A stretch of DNA of 64,000 bases, taken from positions 1-64,000 of the forward strand of contig NZ_RDQF01000037.1 in the NCBI RefSeq assembly GCF_004114425.1. Reading direction: 5' to 3'. Within the stretch, counting starts at the first letter, position 1, and each line of letters begins with the position of its first letter. Below the pieces are notes generated by a model. It did no database searches, was not told where the DNA came from, and saw only the letters and a program-made list of their open reading frames with translations. The translations under genes were made by a program, and so were the position numbers. This stretch comes from Bradyrhizobium vignae (GTDB lineage: Bacteria > Pseudomonadota > Alphaproteobacteria > Rhizobiales > Xanthobacteraceae). Below, one piece after another: positions 25,323-34,296 of the stretch.

Positions 25323-27476
25323 TCACTCGGCGGCGCCGTCGCGCACGCGTCGCGGCCGTGCCGCATGGTGCAGAACGCGCGACAATTCCTCGATCGAATA
25401 GGGCTTTTGCACGAGATCGAATCCGGCAGCGCCGTCCTGTGACAGGGCCTGGCTGTAGCCGGTGGTCAGCACGACCGGCACGCCGATGCCGCGGTCGCGG
25501 ATCGCCTGCGCCAGATCGAGCCCGGTCATCCCGGGCATCACCACGTCCGAGAACACGACATCGAAACGATCCGCGTCCACGGCGAGCTCGGCGAGTGCAT
25601 CGGTCGCATTGTCGACCAGCGTGATGGTGTAGCCGAGTTCGGTGAGCCCATCGGCGGCGAAATTGGCGAGCTCGATATTGTCCTCGACCACCAGCACCGA
25701 CATGCCGCTGCCGGCCACCGCCGGCGCAGTGTTGGGCGCCTGGCGCTGCGGCAACAGGTCCGGCGGGACGCGCGGCAGATAGAGCGAGAAGGTGCTGCCC
25801 TGCCCCACCTCGCTCGTGACAGTCACCTCGCCGCCCGATTGCCGGGTGAAGCCGAACACCTGGGACAGGCCGAGACCGGTGCCGTGGCCGACCTGCTTCG
25901 TAGTGAAGAACGGCTCGAAGATGCGCCCTATTCGCGCGGCGGGAATGCCGATGCCGGTGTCGCTGACTGTCACGCGGACGAAGCCATGCTCTGTCATGGC
26001 CGGGCTGGCCGAAAGCTGCACCGTTGCGTCCGCAACGGTCGTTGTTGCCTCGACGCTGAAAACGATCCTGCCTTTGCCCTGCATGGCATCGCGCGCGTTG
26101 GTCGCCATGTTGATCAGCGCGGTCTCGAACTGGCTGGCATCGGCATTGACAAGGCACGGCTCCGCCGGCAGCTGCATGACGATCTCGATCGCGGGACCCA
26201 GCAGCGTGGCGAGCATGTCGTGCAGCGACTGCACCCGCGCACCGACGTCGAACACCTCCGGCTTGAGGGGCTGGCGCCGTGCAAAGGCGAGCAGCTGCGA
26301 GGTCAGCTTGGCTGCGCGCGCCACTGAATCGGCGATGGCCGTGATGTAGCGCTGCCGCCGCTCCTCGGTCAGCTGCGGCCGGTTCAAAAGGTCGACCGAA
26401 GCGCGGATCACCGTCAGGAGATTGTTGAAGTCGTGGGCGACGCCTCCGGTGAGCTGTCCGAGCGCTTCCAGGCGCTGGCTGTGCTTGAGCGCCTCCTCGG
26501 CCTCGCGCCGCTTTGCAGCTTCGGCCTGAAGGTGCTGGGTGCGCCGCAAGGCGAGCGCCAGCAGCAGAAACAGCAGTGCGGTGGCGGGAATGCCGAACAC
26601 CAGATGCTGGCCCATGGTGGCGAACCAGCGCGCGCGGATCGCCGAGGTCTCGAGCCCGGCGCTGACATAGATCGGATATTCGGCGACGCGCCGGTAGGCG
26701 ATGCGCCGCTCGATGCCGTCCGAGGGCCATGCCACGGTGATGAGGCCGTGCTCGGGTTGAGCCACGATCTTCCGGCCTACAGGGCCGGCCGGATCGAGCC
26801 GGAGGTCGTGGTCAAGCCGGGGAAAATGCGTGAGCACCGCACCGTCGGTGCGTGCCATCGCGAAGAAGCTGCCGGGATCCGATCCAATTCTGGCGTAAAA
26901 ACTCTCGAAATATTCCGGCAGGACCGAGGCCTGGATCACGCCGATGAAGCGGCCGTCGTCGGAGTCACGGCGGCGGCTCACGCCGAAGAAGCGGGCACCT
27001 TGATAGGGCGGACGCGGCGTCAGCGGCATGCCGATGAAGGTGCCGATGGTCTGGTCGACATGGGCATAGAAGTAATCGCGGTCGGCAAAGCCGAGGTCCG
27101 GCGGTGGCGAGACAAGGCTGTTGACCAGAGCTTTTCCGTGCGCATCGAAGATCCAGGCCGATTTGAGCTGCGGCAGCGAATCGGTCAGCCGCTTCAGCCG
27201 GCGATGCAGCGTCGGCTCTCGGGCGCGGATGGTATCGTCTGAAAGGCCGCGCACGACCTCGTTGAGCTCGGCAAGGCTGCGGTCGATGGTCTCGAACACC
27301 TTGAGCGCGTGCTCATGCGCGACATCGACCGTGCGCTCGATCTCCCGGTCGGCGATATCCTTGGTCGATGTGTAGGAGATCGTGGCGGCAACGGCGAACA
27401 GCGCAATCGGCAGCGCCAGGGATGCCGCCATCATCCACTGCAACAGCCTCAGCGAGTTGCGTTGCGCCCTCTGCAC
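25323..27476 (-). CDS. hybrid sensor histidine kinase/response regulator
   Basis: 717 residues. TM1 (about 11-35), a periplasmic Cache-type sensor domain (about 40-285), TM2 (about 290-310), a short coiled coil, a HisKA domain with H348 (GGVAHDFNNLL), a HATPase_c domain (DTGIGIPAARIGRIF, GHGTGLGLSQVFGF), and a C-terminal receiver domain with D644 (VVFSDVVMPG) and K near 691 (VQKPYS). No output domain is present, so the signal must pass to another protein. GC-rich ligand specificity cannot be predicted. It probably forms a transcription unit with the ABC transporter 49 bases downstream, which hints at control or sensing linked to transport. Confidence 0.9.
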   Translation of the reverse strand: MQRAQRNSLRLLQWMMAASLALPIALFAVAATISYTSTKDIADREIERTVDVAHEHALKVFETIDRSLAELNEVVRGLSDDTIRAREPTLHRRLKRLTDSLPQLKSAWIFDAHGKALVNSLVSPPPDLGFADRDYFYAHVDQTIGTFIGMPLTPRPPYQGARFFGVSRRRDSDDGRFIGVIQASVLPEYFESFYARIGSDPGSFFAMARTDGAVLTHFPRLDHDLRLDPAGPVGRKIVAQPEHGLITVAWPSDGIERRIAYRRVAEYPIYVSAGLETSAIRARWFATMGQHLVFGIPATALLFLLLALALRRTQHLQAEAAKRREAEEALKHSQRLEALGQLTGGVAHDFNNLLTVIRASVDLLNRPQLTEERRQRYITAIADSVARAAKLTSQLLAFARRQPLKPEVFDVGARVQSLHDMLATLLGPAIEIVMQLPAEPCLVNADASQFETALINMATNARDAMQGKGRIVFSVEATTTVADATVQLSASPAMTEHGFVRVTVSDTGIGIPAARIGRIFEPFFTTKQVGHGTGLGLSQVFGFTRQSGGEVTVTSEVGQGSTFSLYLPRVPPDLLPQRQAPNTAPAVAGSGMSVLVVEDNIELANFAADGLTELGYTITLVDNATDALAELAVDADRFDVVFSDVVMPGMTGLDLAQAIRDRGIGVPVVLTTGYSQALSQDGAAGFDLVQKPYSIEELSRVLHHAARPRRVRDGAAE

Positions 27477-27614
27477 AGTCGCTCCGTCCCGAGTGGGAGC
27501 TTAACCGAATCTTGTGCAGGTGAGGAAGTAGCTTATGCTGGAGCGGCTGGTTGCAATCTAAAAATTTGCACGTGCAGCGGGATTGAGAAAATTCTGCTCG
27601 AATTTAAGCCAATT

Positions 27615-27648
27615 GCAGAACACCCCGGCCGGTCTGGGCCGGGGTGGA
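27615..27648 (-). terminator. possible terminator of sdhCDAB
   Basis: A 9-base stem ACCCCGGCC/GGCCGGGGT with a 6-base loop lies about 20 bases past the sdhB stop codon. The T tract after it on the minus strand is weak (GTTCTG). Confidence 0.5.
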
Positions 27649-27663
27649 AGGATGACCTTCGTC

Positions 27664-28446
27664 TCAGATTTGCCGCTCGACCATCTTGAGCTTGAGCTCG
27701 GCGATGGCTTCGGCCGGGTTGAGGCCCTTCGGGCAGGCCTTGGCGCAGTTCATGATGGTATGGCAGCGGTAGAGCCGGAACGGATCCTCGAGATTGTCGA
27801 GCCGCTCGCCGGTGGCTTCGTCGCGCGAATCGGAGACCCAGCGGTTGGCCTGGAGCAGCGCGGCGGGCCCGAGATAGCGCTCGCTGTTCCACCAATAGCT
27901 CGGGCAGGAGGTCGAGCAGCAGGCGCAGAGGATGCACTCATAGAGGCCGTCGAGCTTTTCGCGATCCTCGTGGCTCTGGCGCCATTCCTTCTGCGGCGTC
28001 GGCGAGGTCGTCTTCAGCCAGGGCTCGACCGAGGCGTACTGCGCGTAGAAATTGGTGAGGTCGGGGACGAGGTCCTTCACCACGGGCTGGTGCGGCAGCG
28101 GGTTGATCTTGACCGCGCCGTCCTTGACGTCGTGCATCGAGCGGGTGCAGGCCAGCGTGTTCTGGCCGTCGATGTTCATGGCGCAGGAGCCGCAGACGCC
28201 TTCACGGCAGGAGCGGCGGAAGGTGAGCGACGGGTCGATGTGGTTCTTGATCCAGATCAGGCCATCGAGCACCATCGGACCGCAATCATTGGTGTCGACG
28301 TAATAGGTGTCGACGCTCGGATTTTTGCCGTCATCAGGATTCCAGCGATAGACCTTGAACTCGCGGAGCTCGGTCGCGCCCGCGGGCTTCGGCCAGGTCT
28401 TGCCGCCAGTGATCTTGGAGTTCTTCGGAAGTGCGAATTCAACCAT
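27664..28446 (-). CDS. sdhB: succinate dehydrogenase iron-sulfur subunit
   Basis: 260-residue subunit that passes electrons from SdhA flavin to the membrane quinone site. The [2Fe-2S] cysteines are C80, C85, C88 and C100; the [4Fe-4S] set is C171, C174, C177 (CILCACC) and C238; the [3Fe-4S] set is C181, C228 and C234. All are present. It is the last gene of sdhCDAB. The space to sdhA (107 bases) is mostly filled by a family D palindromic repeat, so its translation is not coupled to sdhA. Confidence 0.98.
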   Translation of the reverse strand: MVEFALPKNSKITGGKTWPKPAGATELREFKVYRWNPDDGKNPSVDTYYVDTNDCGPMVLDGLIWIKNHIDPSLTFRRSCREGVCGSCAMNIDGQNTLACTRSMHDVKDGAVKINPLPHQPVVKDLVPDLTNFYAQYASVEPWLKTTSPTPQKEWRQSHEDREKLDGLYECILCACCSTSCPSYWWNSERYLGPAALLQANRWVSDSRDEATGERLDNLEDPFRLYRCHTIMNCAKACPKGLNPAEAIAELKLKMVERQI

Positions 28447-28460
28447 TGCTCTAACCTTTC

Positions 28461-28540
28461 GTCATTCCGGGATGGTCCGAAGGACCAGACCCGGAATCTC
28501 GAGATTCCGGATTCGATGCTGCGCATCGCTCCGGAATGAC
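28461..28540. repeat. palindromic repeat, family D, inside the sdh operon
   Basis: GTCATTCCGGGATGGTCC faces the CCGGAATGAC end, with GGAATCTCGAGATTCC in the centre. It fills the sdhA-sdhB intercistronic gap and, once transcribed, should fold into a stable hairpin. Confidence 0.9.
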
Positions 28541-28553
28541 GGCTACTGTTCGC

Positions 28554-30389
28554 TCAATACACGCGCGCCTTCGGCGGGATGTACTGTACGTCGTTGGTCA
28601 TGGTGTAGTCGTGAACCGGGCGGTACTCGATCTTGACCTTGCCGGCATCGTCCAGCCAGGCCAGCGTGTGCTTCATCCAGTTCTTGTCGTCGCGTTCGGA
28701 GAAGTCCTCGCGGGCATGGGCGCCGCGGCTCTCGGTGCGGTTGGCGGCCGAGTTCATCGTCACCACGGCCTGCGAGATCAGATTATCGAACTCCAGCGTC
28801 TCGACGAGGTCCGAATTCCACACCAGCGAGCGATCGGACACGGCGATGTCGGTGATGCCGCTGTGGACCTTCGCGATGAGGTTCTGGCCTTCGTTCAGCA
28901 CTTCGCCGGTGCGGAACACCGCGCAATTGTTCTGCATCACGTGCTGCATGCCCTCGCGCAGCTTCGCGGTCGGGGTGCCGCCGGAGGCGTAGCGGTAATG
29001 GTCGAGACGGCTGACCGCCATCTCGGCCGAGTTCGCCGGCAATTCGGGCTGCTTGGCATTGGGCGTGAGCTTCTCGGCCAGGCGGAGCGCTGCGGCACGG
29101 CCGAACACGACGAGGTCGATCAGCGAGTTGGAGCCGAGGCGGTTGGCGCCGTGCACGGAGACGCAGGCGGCCTCGCCGATCGCCATCAGGCCGGGGATCA
29201 CCGCGTTGTCGTCGCCGTCCTTCTTGGTCAGCACTTCGCCGTGATAGTTGGTGGGGATGCCGCCCATATTGTAGTGCACGGTCGGCACGATCGGGATCGG
29301 CTCGCGCGTCACGTCGACATTGGCGAAGATTTTTGCGGATTCGGAGATGCCCGGCAGGCGCTCGGAGAGCACCGCGGGATCGAGATGGTCGAGGTGAAGG
29401 AAGATGTGGTCCTTCTTCTTGCCGACGCCGCGGCCTTCGCGGATCTCGATGGTCATCGCGCGCGAAACGACGTCGCGCGAGGCGAGGTCCTTGGCCGACG
29501 GCGCGTAACGCTCCATGAAGCGCTCGCCCTCGGAATTGACGAGATAACCGCCTTCGCCGCGGGCGCCCTCGGTGACGAGACAGCCCGAGCCGTAGATGCC
29601 GGTCGGGTGGAACTGGACGAACTCCATGTCCTGGAGCGGCAGGCCGGCGCGCAGCACCATGCCGCCGCCGTCGCCGGTGCAGGTGTGCGCCGAGGTGCAG
29701 GAGGCGTAGGCGCGGCCGTAGCCGCCGGTGGCGAGAATCACGGTCTGGGCACGGAAGCGATGCAGCGTTCCGTCATCGAGCTTGAGCGCGATGACGCCGC
29801 GGCAGGTGCCCTGGTCGTCCATGATCAGGTCGATGGCGAAGAACTCGATGAAGAACTCGGCCGCGTGACGCAGCGACTGGCCATACATCGTGTGCAGCAT
29901 GGCGTGGCCGGTGCGGTCGGCGGCGGCGCAGGTGCGCTGCGCCTGACCCTTGCCGTAGTCCATGGTCATGCCGCCGAACGGACGCTGATAGATCTTGCCG
30001 TCCTCGGTGCGCGAGAACGGCACGCCCCAATGCTCGAGTTCGTAGACCGCGTCGGGCGCGTTGCGCACCATGTATTCGATCGCGTCCTGGTCGCCCAGCC
30101 AGTCCGACCCTTTCACGGTATCGTACATATGCCAGCGCCAGTCGTCCTTGTGCATGTTGCCGAGCGAAGCAGAGATGCCGCCCTGCGCCGCGACCGTGTG
30201 CGAGCGGGTCGGAAACACCTTGGTGATGCAGGCGGTGCGGAGGCCCGCCTCGCTGCAGCCGACCACCGCGCGCAGGCCCGCGCCGCCGGCGCCGACTACG
30301 ACGACGTCATAGGTGTGATCTTCGATCGGGTAGGCTTTGCCGTTGGTGGCGGGAGCGCCGTTGCCCTTGCCATTCGTCTCGTTGGCCAT
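28554..30389 (-). CDS. sdhA: succinate dehydrogenase flavoprotein subunit
   Basis: 611-residue subunit that oxidises succinate to fumarate at a covalently bound FAD. VVVVGAGGAGLRAV (about 30-43) is the dinucleotide fold, HTVAAQGGISASLGN has the His that binds FAD, and the RSHTVAAQGG and HPTGIYGSGCLVTEG regions form the active site. The length is normal. The N-terminal 20 residues (ETNGKGNGAPATNGKAY) are a low-complexity extension. It starts 3 bases after the sdhD stop region in the sdhCDAB order. Confidence 0.98.
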   Translation of the reverse strand: MANETNGKGNGAPATNGKAYPIEDHTYDVVVVGAGGAGLRAVVGCSEAGLRTACITKVFPTRSHTVAAQGGISASLGNMHKDDWRWHMYDTVKGSDWLGDQDAIEYMVRNAPDAVYELEHWGVPFSRTEDGKIYQRPFGGMTMDYGKGQAQRTCAAADRTGHAMLHTMYGQSLRHAAEFFIEFFAIDLIMDDQGTCRGVIALKLDDGTLHRFRAQTVILATGGYGRAYASCTSAHTCTGDGGGMVLRAGLPLQDMEFVQFHPTGIYGSGCLVTEGARGEGGYLVNSEGERFMERYAPSAKDLASRDVVSRAMTIEIREGRGVGKKKDHIFLHLDHLDPAVLSERLPGISESAKIFANVDVTREPIPIVPTVHYNMGGIPTNYHGEVLTKKDGDDNAVIPGLMAIGEAACVSVHGANRLGSNSLIDLVVFGRAAALRLAEKLTPNAKQPELPANSAEMAVSRLDHYRYASGGTPTAKLREGMQHVMQNNCAVFRTGEVLNEGQNLIAKVHSGITDIAVSDRSLVWNSDLVETLEFDNLISQAVVTMNSAANRTESRGAHAREDFSERDDKNWMKHTLAWLDDAGKVKIEYRPVHDYTMTNDVQYIPPKARVY

Positions 30390-30392
30390 GGG

Positions 30393-30797
30393 TTACACTC
30401 CGGATGACAGTTGGAGAATCGCGTAGATCGAGGCGAGCGCGACCGCGATCGAGAAGAAGTTGTTGAGTATGATCGCGGTGAGCTTCAGCTTCTCGTTGTG
30501 GACGTAGTCCTCGATCACGACCTGCATGCCGATCTTCATGTGCCAGGCGCTGGCGATGATGAAGAGCACCATGATGATGGCGACCGGCAGCGAGCCGAGG
30601 ATCTGCTTGGCGCCGGCCTGGTTGCGGCCGAGCAGCATCATGATGATCACCAGCACCGGGATCATCAGCAGCGTCATCGCCACCCCCGTGAGGCGCTGCC
30701 GCCAGAAATCGGATGTGCCGGAATGCGCCGCGCCGAGATTGCGGACGCGGCCGAGCGGGGTGCGCATGCTGCGCTTGGGCGTATCGGTCGCGCTCAT
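30393..30797 (-). CDS. sdhD: succinate dehydrogenase, hydrophobic membrane anchor protein
   Basis: 134-residue membrane subunit with three hydrophobic helices that, with SdhC, holds heme b and the quinone site. The LTGVAMTLLMIPVLVIIMML helix and the WHMKIGMQVVIEDY stretch, which holds the heme-ligand His, are typical. Its ATG overlaps the sdhC stop (ATGA), which suggests coupled translation. Confidence 0.93.
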   Translation of the reverse strand: MSATDTPKRSMRTPLGRVRNLGAAHSGTSDFWRQRLTGVAMTLLMIPVLVIIMMLLGRNQAGAKQILGSLPVAIIMVLFIIASAWHMKIGMQVVIEDYVHNEKLKLTAIILNNFFSIAVALASIYAILQLSSGV

Positions 30798-31192
30798 CGT
30801 CCGCCTCCGATTGCATAGGCGATGATCCAGATCAGCACCGTCAGGGCGATGCCGCCGATCGCTGCGCCCCAGGTCAGGGCCTCGCGCTCATTGGCCTTGA
30901 AGCCGTAGCCGAGGTCCCAGACGAAGTGCCGAATGCCGCTCAACATATGGTGCATCAGCGCCCAGGTGTAGCCGAACACGATCAGTCGGCCGATGATGCT
31001 GCCGGTGAAGGCCTGGACATGGGCATAGGCGGCGGGGCCGGAGGCCGCCGCGATCAGCCACCAGGCGAGCAGCAGGGTTCCGACGTAAAGGGCGATACCG
31101 GTGGCGCGGTGGACGATGGATAGGGCCATCGTCAGCGTCCAGCGGTAGACTTGCATGTGTGGTGAAAGCGGTCGTTCGATCCGTGCGGTCAT
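30794..31192 (-). CDS. sdhC: succinate dehydrogenase, cytochrome b556 subunit
   Basis: 132-residue membrane subunit with three helices. The family signatures RPLSPHMQVYRW, SIVHRATGIALY (near residues 26-37) and HHMLSGIRHFVWD (near residues 80-92, heme-ligand His) are present. It is the first gene of sdhCDAB, so the operon promoter should lie in the 509-base region upstream. Its stop overlaps the sdhD start. Confidence 0.95.
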   Translation of the reverse strand: MTARIERPLSPHMQVYRWTLTMALSIVHRATGIALYVGTLLLAWWLIAAASGPAAYAHVQAFTGSIIGRLIVFGYTWALMHHMLSGIRHFVWDLGYGFKANEREALTWGAAIGGIALTVLIWIIAYAIGGGR

Positions 31193-31701
31193 GGGCTTTG
31201 ATGTTGTATGGCGGCCCTTGAGGGCGCGCGCGGGGATCGCGAGAGGTCGGCTCTATTTACGGAGTCGATTCCGCCTGCGCAATCACCAAATCGCCATAAA
31301 TCGAACGAGGGTTCAGCTCTACAGCCTTGATGAAACAAGACCAATCAGGGGCTTGGTATACCAGAGCCTCTGTCCGCCAACAAAGAACCGAACATTCATT
31401 CATGTCTTTCCAAAGCGCCGAGGCGCGTTGAAATTGCTATTGGAACACCTCCAAACGGACCATGCCGTCTAACCCAGCCGGAGCTCAGCCAAAACGCCGG
31501 CAGCGCGCCTCGGCCGGGCGCCAATCTGCTGAGCTTTGATCGCATTCGGGTCTGGTCCGGATATGCGCACCCTGCATTCCACCCCAGCCGGCCGACGTTG
31601 CGTGTCGACCGTGGGAATCAGATCGCCTAAACCACCGCAGATGGCTCTCCGAACGTGCGTGGCGGAGAAGTTGCGACCAAGTCGCCGGGGGCAAGTCAGG
31701 G
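31193..31701. other. divergent intergenic region sdh / tauE, no gene called
   Basis: This 509-base non-coding stretch is lower in GC than its neighbours, especially 31240-31460. It should hold the promoters of sdhCDAB (minus) and the TauE/SafE gene (plus). It contains one clear short palindrome (listed separately). Open frames here have no Shine-Dalgarno and no recognisable sequence. Confidence 0.5.
31350..31368. promoter_or_regulatory. candidate operator palindrome upstream of sdhC
   Basis: TGGTATACCA (31354-31363) is a perfect 10-base palindrome flanked by GGCT and G-AGCC, which extend the symmetry with one bulged base. TGG-N4-CCA sites of this kind are used by GntR/FadR-type regulators. 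It lies about 160 bases upstream of sdhC. This is a candidate only. Confidence 0.4.
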
Positions 31702-32562
31702 GTGGTTGCAGGTCTTGATATCAAGGAGATCGTCGAGCTCGCGCTGCTGCTGATCGCAACCGGCGCGCTCTCGGGATTTCTGGCCGGCGTGTTCGGCATC
31801 GGCGGCGGCGCGATCCTCGTGCCGGTGTTCTACGAATGCTTCCGCATCGCCGGTGTGCCGCTGGAGGTGCGGATGCCGCTGTGCGTCGGCACCTCGCTCG
31901 CGGTGATCATCCCGACCTCGATCCGATCGTTCCAGGCGCACTACAAGCGCGGTGCGGTCGACATGGCGATCCTGCGCGTCTGGTGGGTGCCGATCCTGAT
32001 CGGCGTCATCGCCGGCAGCGTGGTCGCGCGCGTCGCGCCGGAGCGGCTGTTCAAGATCGTGTTCGTCGGCGTCGCCTGGTCGGCGGCGGCCCGTCTCGTC
32101 TTCGCGCGCGAAGGCTGGAAGTTCGGCGACGACCTGCCGAAGGGGCCATTGATGCGCGTCTACGGCTTCTGCGTCGGCATTCTCTCGACGCTGATGGGCA
32201 TCGGCGGCGGTCTGTTCTCGAACCTCCTGATGACCTTCTACAGCCGTCCCATTCATCAGGCGGTGGCGACCTCGTCGGCGCTCGCGGTGCTGATTTCGAT
32301 TCCCGGCGCGCTCGGCTATGTCTACGCTGGCTGGCCCGCCGCGGCGAGCTATCCGACCGTCGCCGCGCTGCAGGTGCCGTTCGCGCTCGGCTACGTCTCG
32401 CTGATCGGCGCCGTGCTGGTGATGCCAATGAGCCTCGTCACCGCGCCGCTGGGTGTGAAGGCCGCGCACGCGATGTCGAAGCGCATGCTGGAAGTCGCGT
32501 TCGGCTGCTATCTGTTCATTGTGGGTAGCAGGTTCGTGCTGAGCTTGCTGGGCGGGCAGTAG
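31702..32562 (+). CDS. TauE/SafE family sulfite exporter / anion permease
   Basis: 286-residue membrane protein with 7-8 helices. The internal duplication typical of the family is visible: GFLAGVFGIGGGAILVP (residues about 22-38) and GILSTLMGIGGGLFSNLLM (about 158-176). Members export sulfite, sulfoacetate or related anions, or pass other small acids. The start is a GTG at 31702. It is a single gene facing away from the sdh operon and followed by a family B repeat. Confidence 0.9.
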   Translation: MVAGLDIKEIVELALLLIATGALSGFLAGVFGIGGGAILVPVFYECFRIAGVPLEVRMPLCVGTSLAVIIPTSIRSFQAHYKRGAVDMAILRVWWVPILIGVIAGSVVARVAPERLFKIVFVGVAWSAAARLVFAREGWKFGDDLPKGPLMRVYGFCVGILSTLMGIGGGLFSNLLMTFYSRPIHQAVATSSALAVLISIPGALGYVYAGWPAAASYPTVAALQVPFALGYVSLIGAVLVMPMSLVTAPLGVKAAHAMSKRMLEVAFGCYLFIVGSRFVLSLLGGQ

Positions 32563-32575
32563 CCGCCGCACCCAC

Positions 32576-32662
32576 CGTCATTGCGAGCGCAGCGAAGCAA
32601 TCCAGAATCTTTCCGCAGAGGCAGCCTGGATTGCTTCGTCGCAAGAGCTCCTCGCAATGACG
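32576..32662. repeat. palindromic repeat, family B
   Basis: CGTCATTGCGAGCGCAGCGAA faces CGCAAGAGCTCCTCGCAATGACG; AAGCAATCCAGAATC and CCTGGATTGCTTCG form the inner arms. It lies between the convergent TauE/SafE and matB genes. Confidence 0.88.
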
Positions 32663-32679
32663 AGACGAGAGGGCGCTCC

Positions 32680-34209
32680 TTATTTCTTCGCGTAAATATC
32701 CTTGTACGTCTCGCGCAAAATGTTCTTTTGCACCTTGCCCATGGTGTTGCGCGGCAGCTCGTCGACCACGAAGACGCGCTTGGGCATCTTGAACTTGGCG
32801 AGGCGGCCGTCGAGCGCCTTGAGCACCGAGGCTTCGCTGACATCGGCGCCCTTGTTGCAGACCAGCACCGCCGTGACGCCCTCGCCGAAATCGGCATGCG
32901 GCACGCCGATCACGGCCGACTCGACCACGCCGGGCATGGCGTCGATCTCGCTCTCGATCTCCTTGGGGTACACGTTGAAGCCGCCGGAGATCACGAGATC
33001 CTTGCCGCGGCCCAGGATGTGCACGTAACCCTTCGCATCGACCTTGCCGAGGTCGCCGGTGATGAAGAACCCGTCGGGCCGGAATTCGGCCTTGGTCTTC
33101 TCCGGCATCCGCCAGTAGCCCTTGAATACGTTCGGGCCCTTCACCTCGATCATGCCGATCTCTTCGCGCGGCAGCTCTTTGCCCGTCTCGGGATCGGTCA
33201 CACGCAGGGAGACACCGGGCAGCGGGAACCCGACCGCGCCGGGCACGCGCTCACCGTCATAGGGGTTCGACGTGTTCATGTTGGTCTCGGTCATGCCGTA
33301 GCGCTCGAGCACGGCATGGCCCGTGCGCGCCGACCATTCGCGATGGGTCTCGGCCAGCAGCGGCGCCGAGCCCGAGATGAACAGCCGCATGTGTTTCGTG
33401 GTCTCGCGCGACAGCGCGGGATTTTGCAGCAGGCGCGTATAGAAGGTCGGCACGCCCATCAGCACCGTCGCGCGCGCCATCAGCTTGATGATCAAATCAG
33501 GGTCGAGCTTCGGCAGGAAGATCATCGAGGCGCGGGCGAACAGGGTCACATTGGTCGCCACGAACAGGCCGTGCGTATGGTAGATCGGCAGCGCGTGGAT
33601 CAAGACGTCCTTGTCGGTGAAGCGCCAGTAGTCGACGAGCGAGAGCGAGTTCGACGCCAGATTATCGTGGGTCAGCATCGCGCCCTTGGATCGGCCGGTT
33701 GTGCCTGACGTGTAGAGAATCGCGGCGAGATCGTCGCTCGCGCGCGGCACCGTCGTGAATTCGCTGCCTGCCTTGTCGGCAGCCTCCGTCAGCGAGCCCT
33801 TGCCGTCAGGCCCGAGCGTCTCGACCTTGGCCTTCACCTTGGCGGCGATCGGGCCGAGCCCTTCCGCCTTGGAGGGATCGCAGACCACCAGCGACGGTTC
33901 GGCATCGCCGATGAAGTAGTCGAGCTCGTTCAGCGTGTAGGCCGTGTTGAGCGGCAGATAGACTGCACCGGCGCGCACCGTGCCGAGATACAGCACGATG
34001 TTGGCCACGGATTTCTCCACCTGCACCGCGACGCGATCGCCGGGCTTCACGCCGCGGGCGACCAGCACGTTCGCCATTTGCCCGGCGCGCGCGATCAGGT
34101 CGCCATAGCTGATATGGGCGCCGTCATGCGTCTCGATCGCAAGGCGTTTCGGATCGTCCAGGCCGTCGAACAGGCGGGAAAACAGGTTGGCGTTGGCAGC
34201 TTGGTTCAT
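32680..34209 (-). CDS. matB: malonyl-CoA synthetase (MatB-type AMP-ligase)
   Basis: 509-residue acyl-CoA synthetase that joins malonate and CoA with ATP. The AMP-binding P-loop is ILYTSGTTGRSKGAML (near 168-183), then ERYGMTETNMN, the hinge TGDLGKVDAKGYVHILGR and the catalytic lysine near the C-terminus (GKVQKNILRETY). The N-terminus NANLFSRLFDGLDDPKRLAIE matches rhizobial MatB closely. In rhizobia matB often sits with malonyl-CoA decarboxylase (matA) and a malonate carrier; neither is next to it here. It is divergent from an SDR gene with 87 bases between the starts. Confidence 0.88.
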   Translation of the reverse strand: MNQAANANLFSRLFDGLDDPKRLAIETHDGAHISYGDLIARAGQMANVLVARGVKPGDRVAVQVEKSVANIVLYLGTVRAGAVYLPLNTAYTLNELDYFIGDAEPSLVVCDPSKAEGLGPIAAKVKAKVETLGPDGKGSLTEAADKAGSEFTTVPRASDDLAAILYTSGTTGRSKGAMLTHDNLASNSLSLVDYWRFTDKDVLIHALPIYHTHGLFVATNVTLFARASMIFLPKLDPDLIIKLMARATVLMGVPTFYTRLLQNPALSRETTKHMRLFISGSAPLLAETHREWSARTGHAVLERYGMTETNMNTSNPYDGERVPGAVGFPLPGVSLRVTDPETGKELPREEIGMIEVKGPNVFKGYWRMPEKTKAEFRPDGFFITGDLGKVDAKGYVHILGRGKDLVISGGFNVYPKEIESEIDAMPGVVESAVIGVPHADFGEGVTAVLVCNKGADVSEASVLKALDGRLAKFKMPKRVFVVDELPRNTMGKVQKNILRETYKDIYAKK

Positions 34210-34296
34210 GCAACATTCCTCGCCGGCGGAGGCCGGTCAAAAATCGAGGGCTGGATTAGCAAAAACCGCCCCGATGAAGCAACGGAGACAGTTTGC

